DNA of 64,000 nucleotides from Seonamhaeicola aphaedonensis (GTDB taxonomy: Bacteria > Bacteroidota > Bacteroidia > Flavobacteriales > Flavobacteriaceae): positions 62,001 through 126,000 of the forward strand of contig NZ_QRDX01000004.1 of the NCBI RefSeq assembly GCF_003386195.1, given 5' to 3'. The notes under the pieces were generated by a model. It was not told the DNA's origin. It searched no databases and worked only from the letters and a program-made list of their open reading frames with translations. Each line of letters starts with the position of its first letter. The stretch's first letter is position 1. This document shows positions 1 to 9,257 of this stretch, piece by piece. A program made the position numbers and the translations under genes.

Positions 1-1757
1 CTATGATTGCCTTGTATTTAACAGGTATTTTAACTCCCACCGAAACTTTAAGCGGATTTAGTAATCCAACCGTTATCATGATTGCTGCCCTCTTTATTAT
101 AGGAGAAGGAATTGCTCAAACAGGCTGGACAGCTATGGCTGGTAAGAAATTTGTTGAATGGGCTGGTAAAAGTGTACCCAAATTACTAGTAATAGTAAGC
201 TTAGGTGCTGGGGTATTATCAGGCTTTGTTAGTAATACTGGTACAGTAGCTACCCTAATGCCGCTAACCATATCATCTGCGTGGAGTATAGGTACCTTAC
301 CTTCTAAAATGTTAATGCCAGTTGCTTTTGGTTCCAACACAGGTGGCCTACTTACTTTAACAGGAACGCCTCCTAATATCATTGCCAGTAACTCATTGGT
401 TGAAGCAGGTCATGAAGGCTTTTCATTCTTTGAATTTGGTTTAATAGGGCTACCTCTGTTAATCATCGCTTTACTATACTTTAGATATGTTGGTTACAAA
501 TTACTCCCAGAAAATAAAACCAACAATAAACCTGTAAATATTGAATCTACTTTACATAACTGGATAGAGGCTTATAAAATAGATGACGATTATTATAGGC
601 TTCGTATTAGATCTTTATCGCCGTTAATTAATACAAAAATTGAAAATTGGAATTTTGAAAAAGAGTTTAATATAACCATTATTAGACTAAAAAGAAGACA
701 TCCTAATAGATTAAAAGGATATCCTAAATTTGAAGAATTCCCAGATTTAGGTACGGAATTAAGATACCATGATATTATAACGGTTAAAGGTGATACTGAA
801 GCTATCAACCGCCTTATGATTAGGTTTAGATTGGGATTATTACCTCTAGAAGAAGAATCTACAGAAGAGTTAAAAAATAATCTTATCAACCAAGAGGTTG
901 GTATGACTGAAGTTTTAGTAAACCCTAACTCTATGTTGGTTGGTAGAAAATATAATTTAGCAGATTATTTTAAAAGATTTAATATTCAACTACTAGCTGT
1001 TTCAAGAAACCAAAAGCCTATACAGGATAAAGAGATAACCGTAAAAGTTGGAGATGCCTTTTTGTTAAGGGGTACTTGGGCTAGTATTGATGACCTAAAA
1101 AAACAACACGAAAACTTAGTAATATGTGGTAGCCCAGAGGGAATGGCAAAAAACGTTGAAAACCTCAACTACAGATCTTACATTGCCATGGGAGCCTTAT
1201 TACTCATGATTGCGTTTATGGTTTTTAAGGTAGTACCGGGCTCAATAGCGGCTTTAATCTCTGCTGGTATTATTTTACTAACAGGATGTGTACCAATGGC
1301 AAAAGCTTATAAAGGCATTAGTTGGACAAGTGTGGTTATGATTGCTGCCATGATTCCTATGGGTATTGCTTTACAAAAAACAGGAACTGCACAGGTAATA
1401 GCCAACGGACTTGTAAATTATTTAGGTGCCATACACCCTGTAGCATTATTGGGAGGTGTTTTTCTTTTAACCACTACCTTTAGTCAGGTAATTAATAACT
1501 CTGCTACAGCCGTATTAATGGCTCCTATTGCCATTTTAGCTGCTAGTTCATTAAACCTATCACCAGAACCATTTATGATTGTAGTGGCCATTAGTGCTTC
1601 AACAGCATTCTTAACACCAATAGGCACTACTACAAATGCCATGGTGATGACCGCAGGTGGTTATAAGTTTATGAATTATTTAAAGGTAGGTGCTCCATTA
1701 TTACTCTTGTTCTTAGTTGTTTCGCTAGTGCTGGTACCAATGATTTGGCCATTCTAA
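1..1757 (+). CDS. SLC13/DASS-type transporter with RCK_C domains (5' partial)
   Basis: Inner-membrane permease of the SLC13 (divalent anion:Na+ symporter) family; substrate not predictable. The gene is cut by the left window edge: the reading frame is open to base 1 and the first in-window Met (base 3) lies inside a membrane helix. Counting from that Met, SNTGT at 77-81 and a second NNSATAV at about 498 are the paired ion/carboxylate-binding hairpin motifs of the family. Between the two membrane halves (about 190-375) lies a hydrophilic region that looks like two RCK_C/TrkA-C domains. The C-terminal half carries TPIGTTTNAM. The product of the missing part is probably some tens of residues. 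Confidence 0.85.
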   Translation, partial: MIALYLTGILTPTETLSGFSNPTVIMIAALFIIGEGIAQTGWTAMAGKKFVEWAGKSVPKLLVIVSLGAGVLSGFVSNTGTVATLMPLTISSAWSIGTLPSKMLMPVAFGSNTGGLLTLTGTPPNIIASNSLVEAGHEGFSFFEFGLIGLPLLIIALLYFRYVGYKLLPENKTNNKPVNIESTLHNWIEAYKIDDDYYRLRIRSLSPLINTKIENWNFEKEFNITIIRLKRRHPNRLKGYPKFEEFPDLGTELRYHDIITVKGDTEAINRLMIRFRLGLLPLEEESTEELKNNLINQEVGMTEVLVNPNSMLVGRKYNLADYFKRFNIQLLAVSRNQKPIQDKEITVKVGDAFLLRGTWASIDDLKKQHENLVICGSPEGMAKNVENLNYRSYIAMGALLLMIAFMVFKVVPGSIAALISAGIILLTGCVPMAKAYKGISWTSVVMIAAMIPMGIALQKTGTAQVIANGLVNYLGAIHPVALLGGVFLLTTTFSQVINNSATAVLMAPIAILAASSLNLSPEPFMIVVAISASTAFLTPIGTTTNAMVMTAGGYKFMNYLKVGAPLLLLFLVVSLVLVPMIWPF

Positions 1758-1994
1758 ATATAGAATAAATAATAGTAGGAATCTTAAATTGAACAACCCT
1801 TTTCATTAGAAAGAGTAAGTAAGTAAAATAAACAGAGAATTCAAACTGAAAAAATTGAGAAGCAAAAAAACTGCCTATTCTCAATTTCACTTTAAAAATC
1901 ATAAGTTGATTAGATTATTATAAATGATTTAAATGTATTTTTTTAGGCAAGATTTTTAGATTCACATATCTTCGCAAAAAAAAAAAAAATTGAA
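1758..1994. other. Intergenic region with A14 tract before the HAD gene
   Basis: No supported gene. The minus-strand frame here is a shadow that runs into the transporter. A TATCTTCG sequence at 1967-1974 resembles a Bacteroidota -7 element. It is followed by 14 consecutive A residues (1976-1989) that end five bases before the ATG at 1995. Confidence 0.4.
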
Positions 1995-2654
1995 ATGCTT
2001 AAAGCGGTAATTTTTGATATGGATGGTGTTATTATTGATAGCGAACCCATGCATTACAAGGCATACCATGATATGTTTGATGAAATAGGTATAACTGTCT
2101 CTAATGAACTATATGAATCTTTTACAGGGCAATCAACCATCAATATTTGTAAACGTTTATGTGAGCATTTCAACTTAAAGAAAACGCCAGAAAGCTTAGT
2201 AGCCCTAAAACGCAAGTACTATAAACAATTTTTTGAGAGTAATTCTAATTTAACTTTAATTGATGGTGTCTTAGAGCTCATAAAAGACTATCATAGTAAT
2301 GGATTGACTTTGGTTTTGGGCTCTTCGGCAGCAATGACCAGTATTAATCAAATTTTTGAACGTTTTGACTTAAATCAATATTTCAAGGCAAAACTAAGTG
2401 GCGCTGATTTAAAAGAATCTAAACCTCATCCAGAAATATTTATAAAAGCTGCGGAAGCATCAGGATTTAAACCTAAAGAATGTTTTGTCATTGAAGATTC
2501 TACCAACGGAATTTTGGCTGCAAAAGCTGCTGGAATTTACTGTGTAGGTTTTGATAGTTTCCACTCAAAAAATCAGGATTACTCAAAGGCCAATAAAACC
2601 ATTACCGATTTTAAAGAGATATCCTATGGTAATCTATCAAGTATTTTAAATTAA
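1995..2654 (+). CDS. HAD-superfamily phosphatase/phosphomutase (beta-PGM-like)
   Basis: Cytosolic HAD hydrolase of the beta-phosphoglucomutase/phosphoglycolate phosphatase-like group, 219 residues. Motif I is FDMDGV with nucleophile Asp8 and Asp10. Motif II is the Ser in LGSSA, motif III the Lys in ESKPHPEIF, motif IV the Asp pair in VIEDSTNGI. The helical cap lies between motifs I and II (about 15-90), a C1-type cap that acts on small phosphorylated metabolites. The exact substrate cannot be told. It is monocistronic and converges with mscL 13 bp downstream. The ATG fits the family start (hydrophobic strand then DxD). Confidence 0.85.
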   Translation: MLKAVIFDMDGVIIDSEPMHYKAYHDMFDEIGITVSNELYESFTGQSTINICKRLCEHFNLKKTPESLVALKRKYYKQFFESNSNLTLIDGVLELIKDYHSNGLTLVLGSSAAMTSINQIFERFDLNQYFKAKLSGADLKESKPHPEIFIKAAEASGFKPKECFVIEDSTNGILAAKAAGIYCVGFDSFHSKNQDYSKANKTITDFKEISYGNLSSILN

Positions 2655-2667
2655 TGATAGATTAAAT

Positions 2668-3117
2668 TTAAAGCTTTTTATTTGCTTTCAAAAGCTGATT
2701 TTGTTCTTCCATTAATATAGTAAGTCGGTCTAATAATTCTATGTCTTTTGGGGTAACCACTGTAGTATCTTTTGTATCCTGAGCTCTTTGTTTTAGTTTA
2801 TTCAAAGATTTTACCACTATAAAAACGGTAAATCCTATAATTATGAAATCTAAAAATGCTTCTCCTAAAGCGCCATAACCTATAGCAACTTCGTCTGTGA
2901 TAACAGTACCTTTACTATTTAAAACAGCGTCTCTGAGAATTATCTTTTTGTGTTCAAAATTAACCCCACTGGTAAGTAATGACAATGGTGGAAGCATTAC
3001 GTTTTTTACTAAAACATCTATGACTTTGTTAAACGCTGCTCCTATTATAATACCAATGGCCATGTCCATCATATTACCTTTTACAGCAAATTCTTTAAAT
3101 TCTTTTATTAAATGCAT
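2668..3117 (-). CDS. mscL: Large-conductance mechanosensitive channel MscL
   Basis: Homopentameric inner-membrane channel that opens under membrane tension and releases solutes during hypo-osmotic shock. At 149 residues it has the usual size. The N-terminal amphipathic helix and TM1 contain KEFAVKGNMMDMAIGIIIGAAF, matching the conserved FKxFxxRGNxxDLAVGxxIGxAF pattern. TM2 (about 85-105) is FLDFIIIGFTVFIVVKSLN, and the charged C-terminal helix (about 120-149) forms the cytoplasmic bundle. Two small mechanosensitive proteins occur in this window (see the MscS-like gene at 10861). Single-gene transcript, convergent with the HAD gene. Confidence 0.96.
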   Translation of the reverse strand: MHLIKEFKEFAVKGNMMDMAIGIIIGAAFNKVIDVLVKNVMLPPLSLLTSGVNFEHKKIILRDAVLNSKGTVITDEVAIGYGALGEAFLDFIIIGFTVFIVVKSLNKLKQRAQDTKDTTVVTPKDIELLDRLTILMEEQNQLLKANKKL

Positions 3118-3188
3118 ACCTATAGATTTTTGGATTACAAAACTATAGGTTTAAAGTTGAAGATTAAAAAAATTAATATTAATACACT

Positions 3189-6100
3189 TTACTTCTTGTA
3201 GTATTTAATGTAACCTCTATAACTAAAGAAGCCTAACAAGGCAACAAAACAACAGGCGATAGCAATAATTTTGAAGCTATCAAGCTGCTGACCTGATTGA
3301 TAAGAATGCAATCCTGCTAAATAGAAGTTTACCCCAAAATAAGTGAAAATTATGAATGAAATTGCAATAACTGAACTGAGGTTAAATAACCAACGCCCCC
3401 GGAGTCCTGGAATCAATCTCATATGAATTACAAAGGCATAAATTATAATACTTATAAGAGCCCATGTTTCTTTAGGATCCCATCCCCAATAACGCCCCCA
3501 ACTTTCATTAGCCCACATGCCACCCAAAAAGTTTCCAATGGTCAACATGACTAAGCCAACAGTTAATGCCATTTCGTTTATAATGGTAAGTTCGTTAATA
3601 TTTAAATTCATTTTTTTTCGATTTTTAGAAGTGGTAAGTGCCATTAAAAACAATGAAACAGCTCCTAAAATCATCCCTAAAGTAAACGGGCCATAACTGG
3701 CCACAATTACTGCCACGTGTATCATGAGCCAGTAACTATTTAATACTGGCTGCAAGTTGCCTATGGCAGGATCCATCCATTGGAAATGGGCTACCATTAA
3801 CAACATGGAAGTAACAAAAGCTGCAGAAGCTACAGTTAAGTTAGAGCCTTTGCTTCTCTTGGTAATTCCTGTAATTAAACCAAATAACATGGTAGACCAC
3901 GCCACATATATCATAGATTCATAAGCATTACTCCAAGGTGCATGACCAGACACATACCAACGTAAAATTAACCCTCCTAAATGGAGAAAGAATAACCCAA
4001 CTATGATCCATTTAAAAACTGATATAAGATTGTTCAGTACTTTACTTTTATCCCTAAAAATCTGAACTATTAATAAAATAAACATCAAACTACCAGCATA
4101 CATGTACCAACTGAACAGTCTTTCAAAAATATCGTATTTGTTATACAATACTTCTGTATGTACTTTATCATCAGAAAGCATAACGTCTCCGCCATATTTG
4201 TGCTGAGTTTTTTTAAAGGCTTCTAACAGTTTTTCAGCTTCAGAATAATCACCTGATTGTTTTGCTTGATTTAAAGTTACAAGGTAAGCCTGAAAACCAT
4301 TCTTGATAAAATTACCGTAAAGTGAATCTTTAATTTTATTAGCTTGAAATCTATAATCATAAGAGGACATCCATGTATTATTGGAGTCATTTGGAATAGG
4401 AAACAAACGCAAAGACATTCCTTCAATGGCATTATACAACAGACTTACACGCTTATAAGCTTCTTGTATCTCCTTTTGATACCCATTAGGTTGGGTGGTA
4501 TTAAAAGCATCCTCTAAATAAGGTTGTATTTTTAATTCCCCTTTATCTGTAAAGAAATCGGCTAAAGTCACATATTTTTCTTCTACGCTAGTACCAATAA
4601 TGTGTCTTATGGTATCTGCTTTTTTCTTTGCTAAATATATTACCGGAACATTATACCACAACCTAGGACTTTCCTGCATTGACAGGAATACTTGATGCGC
4701 ATCAAAATCCTCATAAGTATCATGTTTACTTAATTTCCGAAGCATTTCAGAAGCATAAGTACTCACCGGTTTCATGCGTCCGTCTAAATCCTGAATGACC
4801 AAATGTGAAAATTTTTCGGCGTGCTCTTTTGGAGTGATATTAGCCGCTAAAATTGAGTCTATTTGAGACTTAGTGGGTTTAGCTATAATGGCATTAGTAT
4901 GTTCGTGATTATGCCCATCATGTTCAGCATGTTGTTGCGAAAAACCACTTAAGCCCAAGCATAAAAACACTACAGTAATTAATTTTGATTTCTTCTCTTT
5001 TACTTTATTAAGTTGCTTTCTTAAATATGAAAACCTTGTTCCTTTCACAAATAGAATAGCCAACAATCCAAAATATAGCATGAAGTAACCAATGTAGGTA
5101 AATAATGTTCCCCAATAATCGTGATTTACAGATAAAATGGTTCCTGTTTCATCTGGAAAAAAACTAGATTGAAAAAACCGATACCCTCGATGATTTAAGA
5201 TGTTATTCATGTAAATTTTATAGTCAAAACTACCTTCTTGTTCATCTAAGACGGTAACCTCACTTGAATAAGCCGAATTTATATCGGAACCTGGAAATTT
5301 ATCTGCCTGAAAATCATTTAATTTAATACTAAAAGGTAACTCCAAAACCTTTGCGCCATATTGAAATGCAAAATCTAGCCCTCCAACTTGTATTTTTTTA
5401 TGGGGCCTGTTCATTCCTTGTCCTCCCAAAACAGCAACACGTTTTGTTTCGCCACCTGTGGAAACTTTTAAAACAATACCATCTTCATCATTTTTATTGA
5501 CTTGTTCTTTTTGAACAATATCAAAAACACCTTTAATTACAGGCTCAGGAATAACAATTTGCATAGCACCTATTCTGTAAAGTGATCGCAATTTTAAAGC
5601 TTGTAAGCTGTCTTTAACCAAAGTTCCTTTTTCTTGGGTGGCCATGACCATATAATCGCCTTCAAATGGAGACTCTATTGCTAACGAATCGCCTTGATAC
5701 AATATATTTACTGCTCCTTTGGCTGGGTTATTTAATGTAAAAATAACATTGTGAATACTTGCTTGTTGACCCACTTTTAAAAAGTGATTATGCCTACCGC
5801 CGCCGCTGGTTCCAACAAGTTTTAGATAGGCTTCACCTTGGTCATCTGGAACAATGGTTTCTTCGGCGCCCACAACAAACTTTTCTAATTCAATCGTAAA
5901 TGGTTGTTCATTATAATCCCTATTAACCTTAAAATGGTTATTAAGTCTTTTTGAAAAATCCACTTCATACTCCAAAGGCAATCGCTGTTGTACACCATCA
6001 ATCTTAAAATCACCATCAACATAAGCACTTACATATGTTTTTTGCGAAAGGAATACATTTTCAGTGCCACCTTCTGGAATTGACATCATTCCTTCAAAAC

Positions 6101-6407
6101 TGACATATCTGGTAATAAAAGCACCAATAAAAATAAAAATAAATGCCACGTGCAAAATCAATGTTGCCCATTTCTCTTTTTTGTACAATCTGTACCTCAC
6201 AATATTTCCACAAAAATTAATAATAAATAACCCCATGATGGCCTCAAACCACCATGCATTGTAAATTAAATTTCTGGTATAAGGTGTTGGTGATGTTTCT
6301 TGTCCTGCATCCAAAAAAGTTCCTGTTACCATGGCTGCAGCAAAAACTAAAAATAAAAAACCTGTAAGACGTGTTGAGAAAAGAATGTTAGCGAGTATTT
6401 TTTGCAT
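3189..6407 (-). CDS. ccsBA: Fused ResB-CcsA (CcsBA) cytochrome c biogenesis protein
   Basis: System II cytochrome c synthetase: exports haem and attaches it to apocytochrome c at the outer face of the inner membrane. The 1072-residue protein is a fusion. The ResB/CcsB-like part (about 1-465) has N-terminal membrane helices, a large periplasmic domain and a helix near 430-450. The CcsA part has several helices from about 740 and the haem-handling WWD motif WGRYWGWDPKETW at about 970-982. Between them, near 475-505, sits a hydrophobic segment ending GFSQ followed by a His-rich stretch, resembling a second signal peptide at the fusion joint. Start ATG at 6407 lies just downstream of a TAAATTTG -7 element. 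Confidence 0.93.
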   Translation of the reverse strand: MQKILANILFSTRLTGFLFLVFAAAMVTGTFLDAGQETSPTPYTRNLIYNAWWFEAIMGLFIINFCGNIVRYRLYKKEKWATLILHVAFIFIFIGAFITRYVSFEGMMSIPEGGTENVFLSQKTYVSAYVDGDFKIDGVQQRLPLEYEVDFSKRLNNHFKVNRDYNEQPFTIELEKFVVGAEETIVPDDQGEAYLKLVGTSGGGRHNHFLKVGQQASIHNVIFTLNNPAKGAVNILYQGDSLAIESPFEGDYMVMATQEKGTLVKDSLQALKLRSLYRIGAMQIVIPEPVIKGVFDIVQKEQVNKNDEDGIVLKVSTGGETKRVAVLGGQGMNRPHKKIQVGGLDFAFQYGAKVLELPFSIKLNDFQADKFPGSDINSAYSSEVTVLDEQEGSFDYKIYMNNILNHRGYRFFQSSFFPDETGTILSVNHDYWGTLFTYIGYFMLYFGLLAILFVKGTRFSYLRKQLNKVKEKKSKLITVVFLCLGLSGFSQQHAEHDGHNHEHTNAIIAKPTKSQIDSILAANITPKEHAEKFSHLVIQDLDGRMKPVSTYASEMLRKLSKHDTYEDFDAHQVFLSMQESPRLWYNVPVIYLAKKKADTIRHIIGTSVEEKYVTLADFFTDKGELKIQPYLEDAFNTTQPNGYQKEIQEAYKRVSLLYNAIEGMSLRLFPIPNDSNNTWMSSYDYRFQANKIKDSLYGNFIKNGFQAYLVTLNQAKQSGDYSEAEKLLEAFKKTQHKYGGDVMLSDDKVHTEVLYNKYDIFERLFSWYMYAGSLMFILLIVQIFRDKSKVLNNLISVFKWIIVGLFFLHLGGLILRWYVSGHAPWSNAYESMIYVAWSTMLFGLITGITKRSKGSNLTVASAAFVTSMLLMVAHFQWMDPAIGNLQPVLNSYWLMIHVAVIVASYGPFTLGMILGAVSLFLMALTTSKNRKKMNLNINELTIINEMALTVGLVMLTIGNFLGGMWANESWGRYWGWDPKETWALISIIIYAFVIHMRLIPGLRGRWLFNLSSVIAISFIIFTYFGVNFYLAGLHSYQSGQQLDSFKIIAIACCFVALLGFFSYRGYIKYYKK

Positions 6408-6432
6408 AGTATTTACCTATTTTAAGGTGGTG

Positions 6433-6440
6433 CAAATTTA
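6433..6440 (-). promoter_or_regulatory. Probable -7 element of the ccsBA promoter
   Basis: Reading leftward, TAAATTTG matches the Bacteroidota -7 consensus TAnnTTTG and lies 25 bp ahead of the ccsBA ATG. No clear TTG at -33, so this is moderate support only. Confidence 0.45.
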
Positions 6441-6489
6441 CGTATTTAAGTTTATTTTAGAGTGTTAAAGTTTCGTTTCTATAATGATC

Positions 6490-6542
6490 GATGACTGATT
6501 ACAAAGAACCAGCGGCCGTAGGCTGATGACTGCTTACAGAGA
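6490..6542. repeat. Imperfect 18-bp direct repeat pair
   Basis: GATGACTGATTACAAAGA (6490-6507) and GATGACTGCTTACAGAGA (6525-6542) differ at two positions and are separated by 17 bp of relatively GC-rich sequence. The second copy runs into the 3' end of the globin gene. It resembles the short GACTGA-type interspersed intergenic repeats of Flavobacteriaceae, but that comparison is from memory. Confidence 0.5.
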
Positions 6543-6926
6543 CTGTCTTGCTTCAAATATTTTTAAATAAATGAATGTACCCATTTTTCTGGCGCGTCTT
6601 TTGGCATTCTCGGCGTAATCACCTTCAAAAAGTTCATCTATAGTTTGAAACCAAAGGTTTAACCATAAACCAAAGTGCATTTCGGTTATAGAGTTATTGT
6701 TTTCCTTATCTACTTTAATATGCGCTTCAAGTGGATCTCCGTAATATCTGGTTTGCAAAAACAAACTAGCTTCCCAAAAGCTAGTCAACCTTTCCAAATG
6801 AGCATCCCAATCTTCAATAAGATTATTAAAAAAAGGTCCTAAAACATTGTCTTTCCTTACTTTTTTATAGAATGATGACACTAATAAATAAACATCATTC
6901 CTCGTTTTTATATCTGATTTTGACAT
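6534..6926 (-). CDS. Group III truncated haemoglobin
   Basis: Small haem-binding globin (130 residues, 2-on-2 fold) of the TrbN/O/P family, group III-like. His84 in EMHFGLWLNLWF is the proximal haem ligand of helix F; the YYGDPLEAH segment (61-69) is the E-helix region, with His69 as candidate distal residue. Phe/Tyr residues in the B helix (SSFYKKV) fit the ligand pocket. Such proteins handle O2, NO or related oxidants in the cytosol; the actual ligand is not known here. The gene stands alone, divergent from the DUF2520 gene, with its own TATCTTTG -7 element. Confidence 0.85.
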   Translation of the reverse strand: MSKSDIKTRNDVYLLVSSFYKKVRKDNVLGPFFNNLIEDWDAHLERLTSFWEASLFLQTRYYGDPLEAHIKVDKENNNSITEMHFGLWLNLWFQTIDELFEGDYAENAKRRARKMGTFIYLKIFEARQSL

Positions 6927-6931
6927 ATAAA

Positions 6932-6939
6932 CAAAGATA
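6932..6939 (-). promoter_or_regulatory. Probable -7 element of the globin promoter
   Basis: TATCTTTG on the minus strand, a full match to TAnnTTTG, lies only six bases upstream of the ATG at 6926. If it is used, the message would be almost leaderless. No clear -33 TTG. Confidence 0.4.
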
Positions 6940-6984
6940 CATTAATACCCTTTTATTTACCACATTATTACTTATTTTAGCAAC

Positions 6985-7743
6985 ATGATTTCAGTGATTA
7001 TTCTTGGTGCAGGAAATGTAGCCACCCATTTATACAAAGCTTTTAAAAAGGCTGAAAATATCTCTGTAAAACAATGGTACAATCGGAATATTAAATCTTT
7101 AAATGGTTATAAGAATAAAGTTGATGTTACTGATGATTTTTCTAAACTTAAAGATGCAGATATTTACATCATTGCTGTAAGTGATGATGCTGTTTCTAAC
7201 GTATCATCTAAAATTCCTTTTGAAAATAAATTAGTAGTACATACCTCGGGCAGTGTCAATGTGCATGATTTAGATAAAAAACACAAAAGAGGTGTACTTT
7301 ATCCACTACAAACGTTTAGTAAAAGTACCAATTTAAACTTTTTAGATATTCCTATTTGTATTGAAACTATAGACAAAAAAGATTATCACACTTTAAAATC
7401 CTTAGCAACTTCAATTAGTAATACGGTAAAAAAAGTGAATAGTAATCAGCGGCAAGTGCTTCACTTGGCTGCCGTATATGTGAATAATTTCACCAATCAG
7501 TTGTACCGTATAGGTCATGAAATTACCGAAAGTGAAGGTGCTGAATTTGATTTGCTCAAACCCTTAATACAGGAAACAGCCAGAAAAGTTCAAGAATTAT
7601 CACCATATATGGCTCAAACGGGGCCAGCAAAACGAAATGACAAAAAAACCATCAAAAAGCATTTAAAACTATTGAAAAGTGAACATCACTTAAATATTTA
7701 CAATTTACTAACCGAATCAATCCAAAAAACACATGGAAGATAA
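6985..7743 (+). CDS. Rossmann-like/DUF2520 protein
   Basis: 252-residue cytosolic protein with an N-terminal NAD(P)-binding Rossmann fold, glycine motif GAGNVA near residue 8, and a helical C-terminal DUF2520 domain (about 120-250), as in F420-dependent NADP reductase/6-phosphogluconate dehydrogenase-like folds. The substrate is unknown. It is translationally coupled to the KdsC-like phosphatase: the next ATG lies 11 bp before this stop. The pair followed by UbiA-like and Maf genes is a recurrent flavobacterial arrangement (from memory). Confidence 0.8.
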   Translation: MISVIILGAGNVATHLYKAFKKAENISVKQWYNRNIKSLNGYKNKVDVTDDFSKLKDADIYIIAVSDDAVSNVSSKIPFENKLVVHTSGSVNVHDLDKKHKRGVLYPLQTFSKSTNLNFLDIPICIETIDKKDYHTLKSLATSISNTVKKVNSNQRQVLHLAAVYVNNFTNQLYRIGHEITESEGAEFDLLKPLIQETARKVQELSPYMAQTGPAKRNDKKTIKKHLKLLKSEHHLNIYNLLTESIQKTHGR

Positions 7744-8263
7744 AAGCTATAAAGAATACCTAAAGCATATTAATACCTTTATTTTTGATGTTGATGGCGT
7801 TTTAACTGATGGCAGTGTAACGATTATGACCAATGGTGATATGCTAAGAACTATGAACATCAAAGATGGATATGCTTTAAAAACAGCTGTAGATGCCGGT
7901 TTTAATGTGTGTATTATTTCGGGTGGTTCTAATGAAGGGGTTAGAAAACGTTTATCTGGTTTGGGTATTAAAGATATTTTTCTTGGCGCTCATAACAAAA
8001 TAGATCAGTTAAACGAATACATTAAAAACAATAATGTAGCTCTAGACCATGTGTTGTATATGGGAGATGATATCCCTGATTTTCCTGTGATGAAACTAGT
8101 TGGGTTACCCTGCTGTCCGCAAGACGCCGTTCCTGAAATTAAGTCTATTTCAAAATATATTTCTCATAAAAATGGAGGAAAAGGTGCCGCACGAGATGTT
8201 ATTGAACAAGTACTCAAAGTACATGATAAATGGAATGGAAATTTTGTTGCGAAATATGATTAA
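7733..8263 (+). CDS. KdsC-like HAD phosphatase
   Basis: Capless C0-type HAD phosphatase of 176 residues, closest in pattern to 3-deoxy-D-manno-octulosonate 8-phosphate phosphatase, a tetrameric enzyme of KDO synthesis. Motif I is FDVDGVLTDG (Asp19, Asp21), motif II ISGG, motif III a conserved Lys, motif IV MGDDIPD. The C-terminal GGKGAARDVIE matches the GGxGAxRE tail that completes the active site of the neighbouring subunit in KdsC. It overlaps the DUF2520 gene by 11 bp, so the two are co-translated. KDO phosphate specificity is a family inference. Confidence 0.85.
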   Translation: MEDKSYKEYLKHINTFIFDVDGVLTDGSVTIMTNGDMLRTMNIKDGYALKTAVDAGFNVCIISGGSNEGVRKRLSGLGIKDIFLGAHNKIDQLNEYIKNNNVALDHVLYMGDDIPDFPVMKLVGLPCCPQDAVPEIKSISKYISHKNGGKGAARDVIEQVLKVHDKWNGNFVAKYD

Positions 8264-8348
8264 TATTAAATTAAGAGTATTCCGTTTAAGTTTGCAGTAA
8301 ATACTATTGGTGAAAATCGTGATAACTTTAAACTTTGAATTTTAAATT

Positions 8349-9257
8349 TTGAACTTTCTAAACCTTATCCGTTGGAAAAACCTAATCATGATTGCCCTTG
8401 TGCAATTACTTGTTAAATATGCGCTTTTAGAACCTTTAGGTGCTTTAACCAGTTTAAGTTCTTTGGGCATCACTATTTTAATTTTAGCCACCATTTGTAT
8501 TGCTTCTGCAGGAAATATTATCAATGACATTTACGATATTGAGACCGATTTAGTAAATAAACCAGATAAAGTCATTGTAGGTAAATCCATTTCAGAAAAA
8601 ACAGCTTTCAACTTATTCATTACTTTAAATGTTTTGGGAGTTGCACTAGGATATTATCTATCTCATTTAGTTGAAAAAAGTGGTTTTTTCTCCTTATTCG
8701 TCATCATTTCTGCATTACTTTATGTGTATGCAAGTTATTTAAAACAAACCCTTGTTCTAGGTAATGTGGTTATTTCTATTTTGGTAGGGTTAAGTGTTTT
8801 AATTGTGGGAATCTTTGAATTAATACCAAATATTACTTCTGAAAATCAACAACTACAATTGGTGTATTTTAAAATTGTTTTAGACTATGCCTTTTTCGCT
8901 TTTCTAATCAACTTAATTCGAGAATTAACTAAAGATATTGAAGACATTGATGGCGACTATAAAGTTGGCATGAAAACCTTACCTATTGCTATCGGTAGAG
9001 AGCGAGCCTCAAATATTCTATTTGCATTAACACTTGTTCCTATTTTAGCCATAGGATATTATATAGTTTACAAAATTTATCAAAATCAAATAGCTGTTAT
9101 TTATTTTTTGGTTTGTATACTTGGCCCACTTATATACATATCTATAAAAACGTTTAGTGCCAAAACAAAAAAAGAATTCCATCACATTAGCAACATACTC
9201 AAATTAGTAATGTTGTTAGGAATGCTTTCCTTAATTTTATATAAGTTTTCATTTTAA
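8349..9257 (+). CDS. UbiA-family prenyltransferase (GGGP synthase-like annotation family), TTG start
   Basis: Integral membrane prenyltransferase, 302 residues and about eight hydrophobic helices. The first Asp-rich motif is NDIYDIETD (59-67); the second is in ELTKDIEDIDGDYKVGMKTLPI (about 196-217). These bind the Mg-prenyl diphosphate. Flavobacterial homologues are usually labelled geranylgeranylglycerol-phosphate geranylgeranyltransferase, but the real acceptor is uncertain. The chosen start is TTG at 8349 because it gives the family-like N terminus MNFLNLIRWKNL; the next ATG (8388) would remove part of helix 1. It abuts maf with no intergenic base. Confidence 0.8.
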   Translation: MNFLNLIRWKNLIMIALVQLLVKYALLEPLGALTSLSSLGITILILATICIASAGNIINDIYDIETDLVNKPDKVIVGKSISEKTAFNLFITLNVLGVALGYYLSHLVEKSGFFSLFVIISALLYVYASYLKQTLVLGNVVISILVGLSVLIVGIFELIPNITSENQQLQLVYFKIVLDYAFFAFLINLIRELTKDIEDIDGDYKVGMKTLPIAIGRERASNILFALTLVPILAIGYYIVYKIYQNQIAVIYFLVCILGPLIYISIKTFSAKTKKEFHHISNILKLVMLLGMLSLILYKFSF

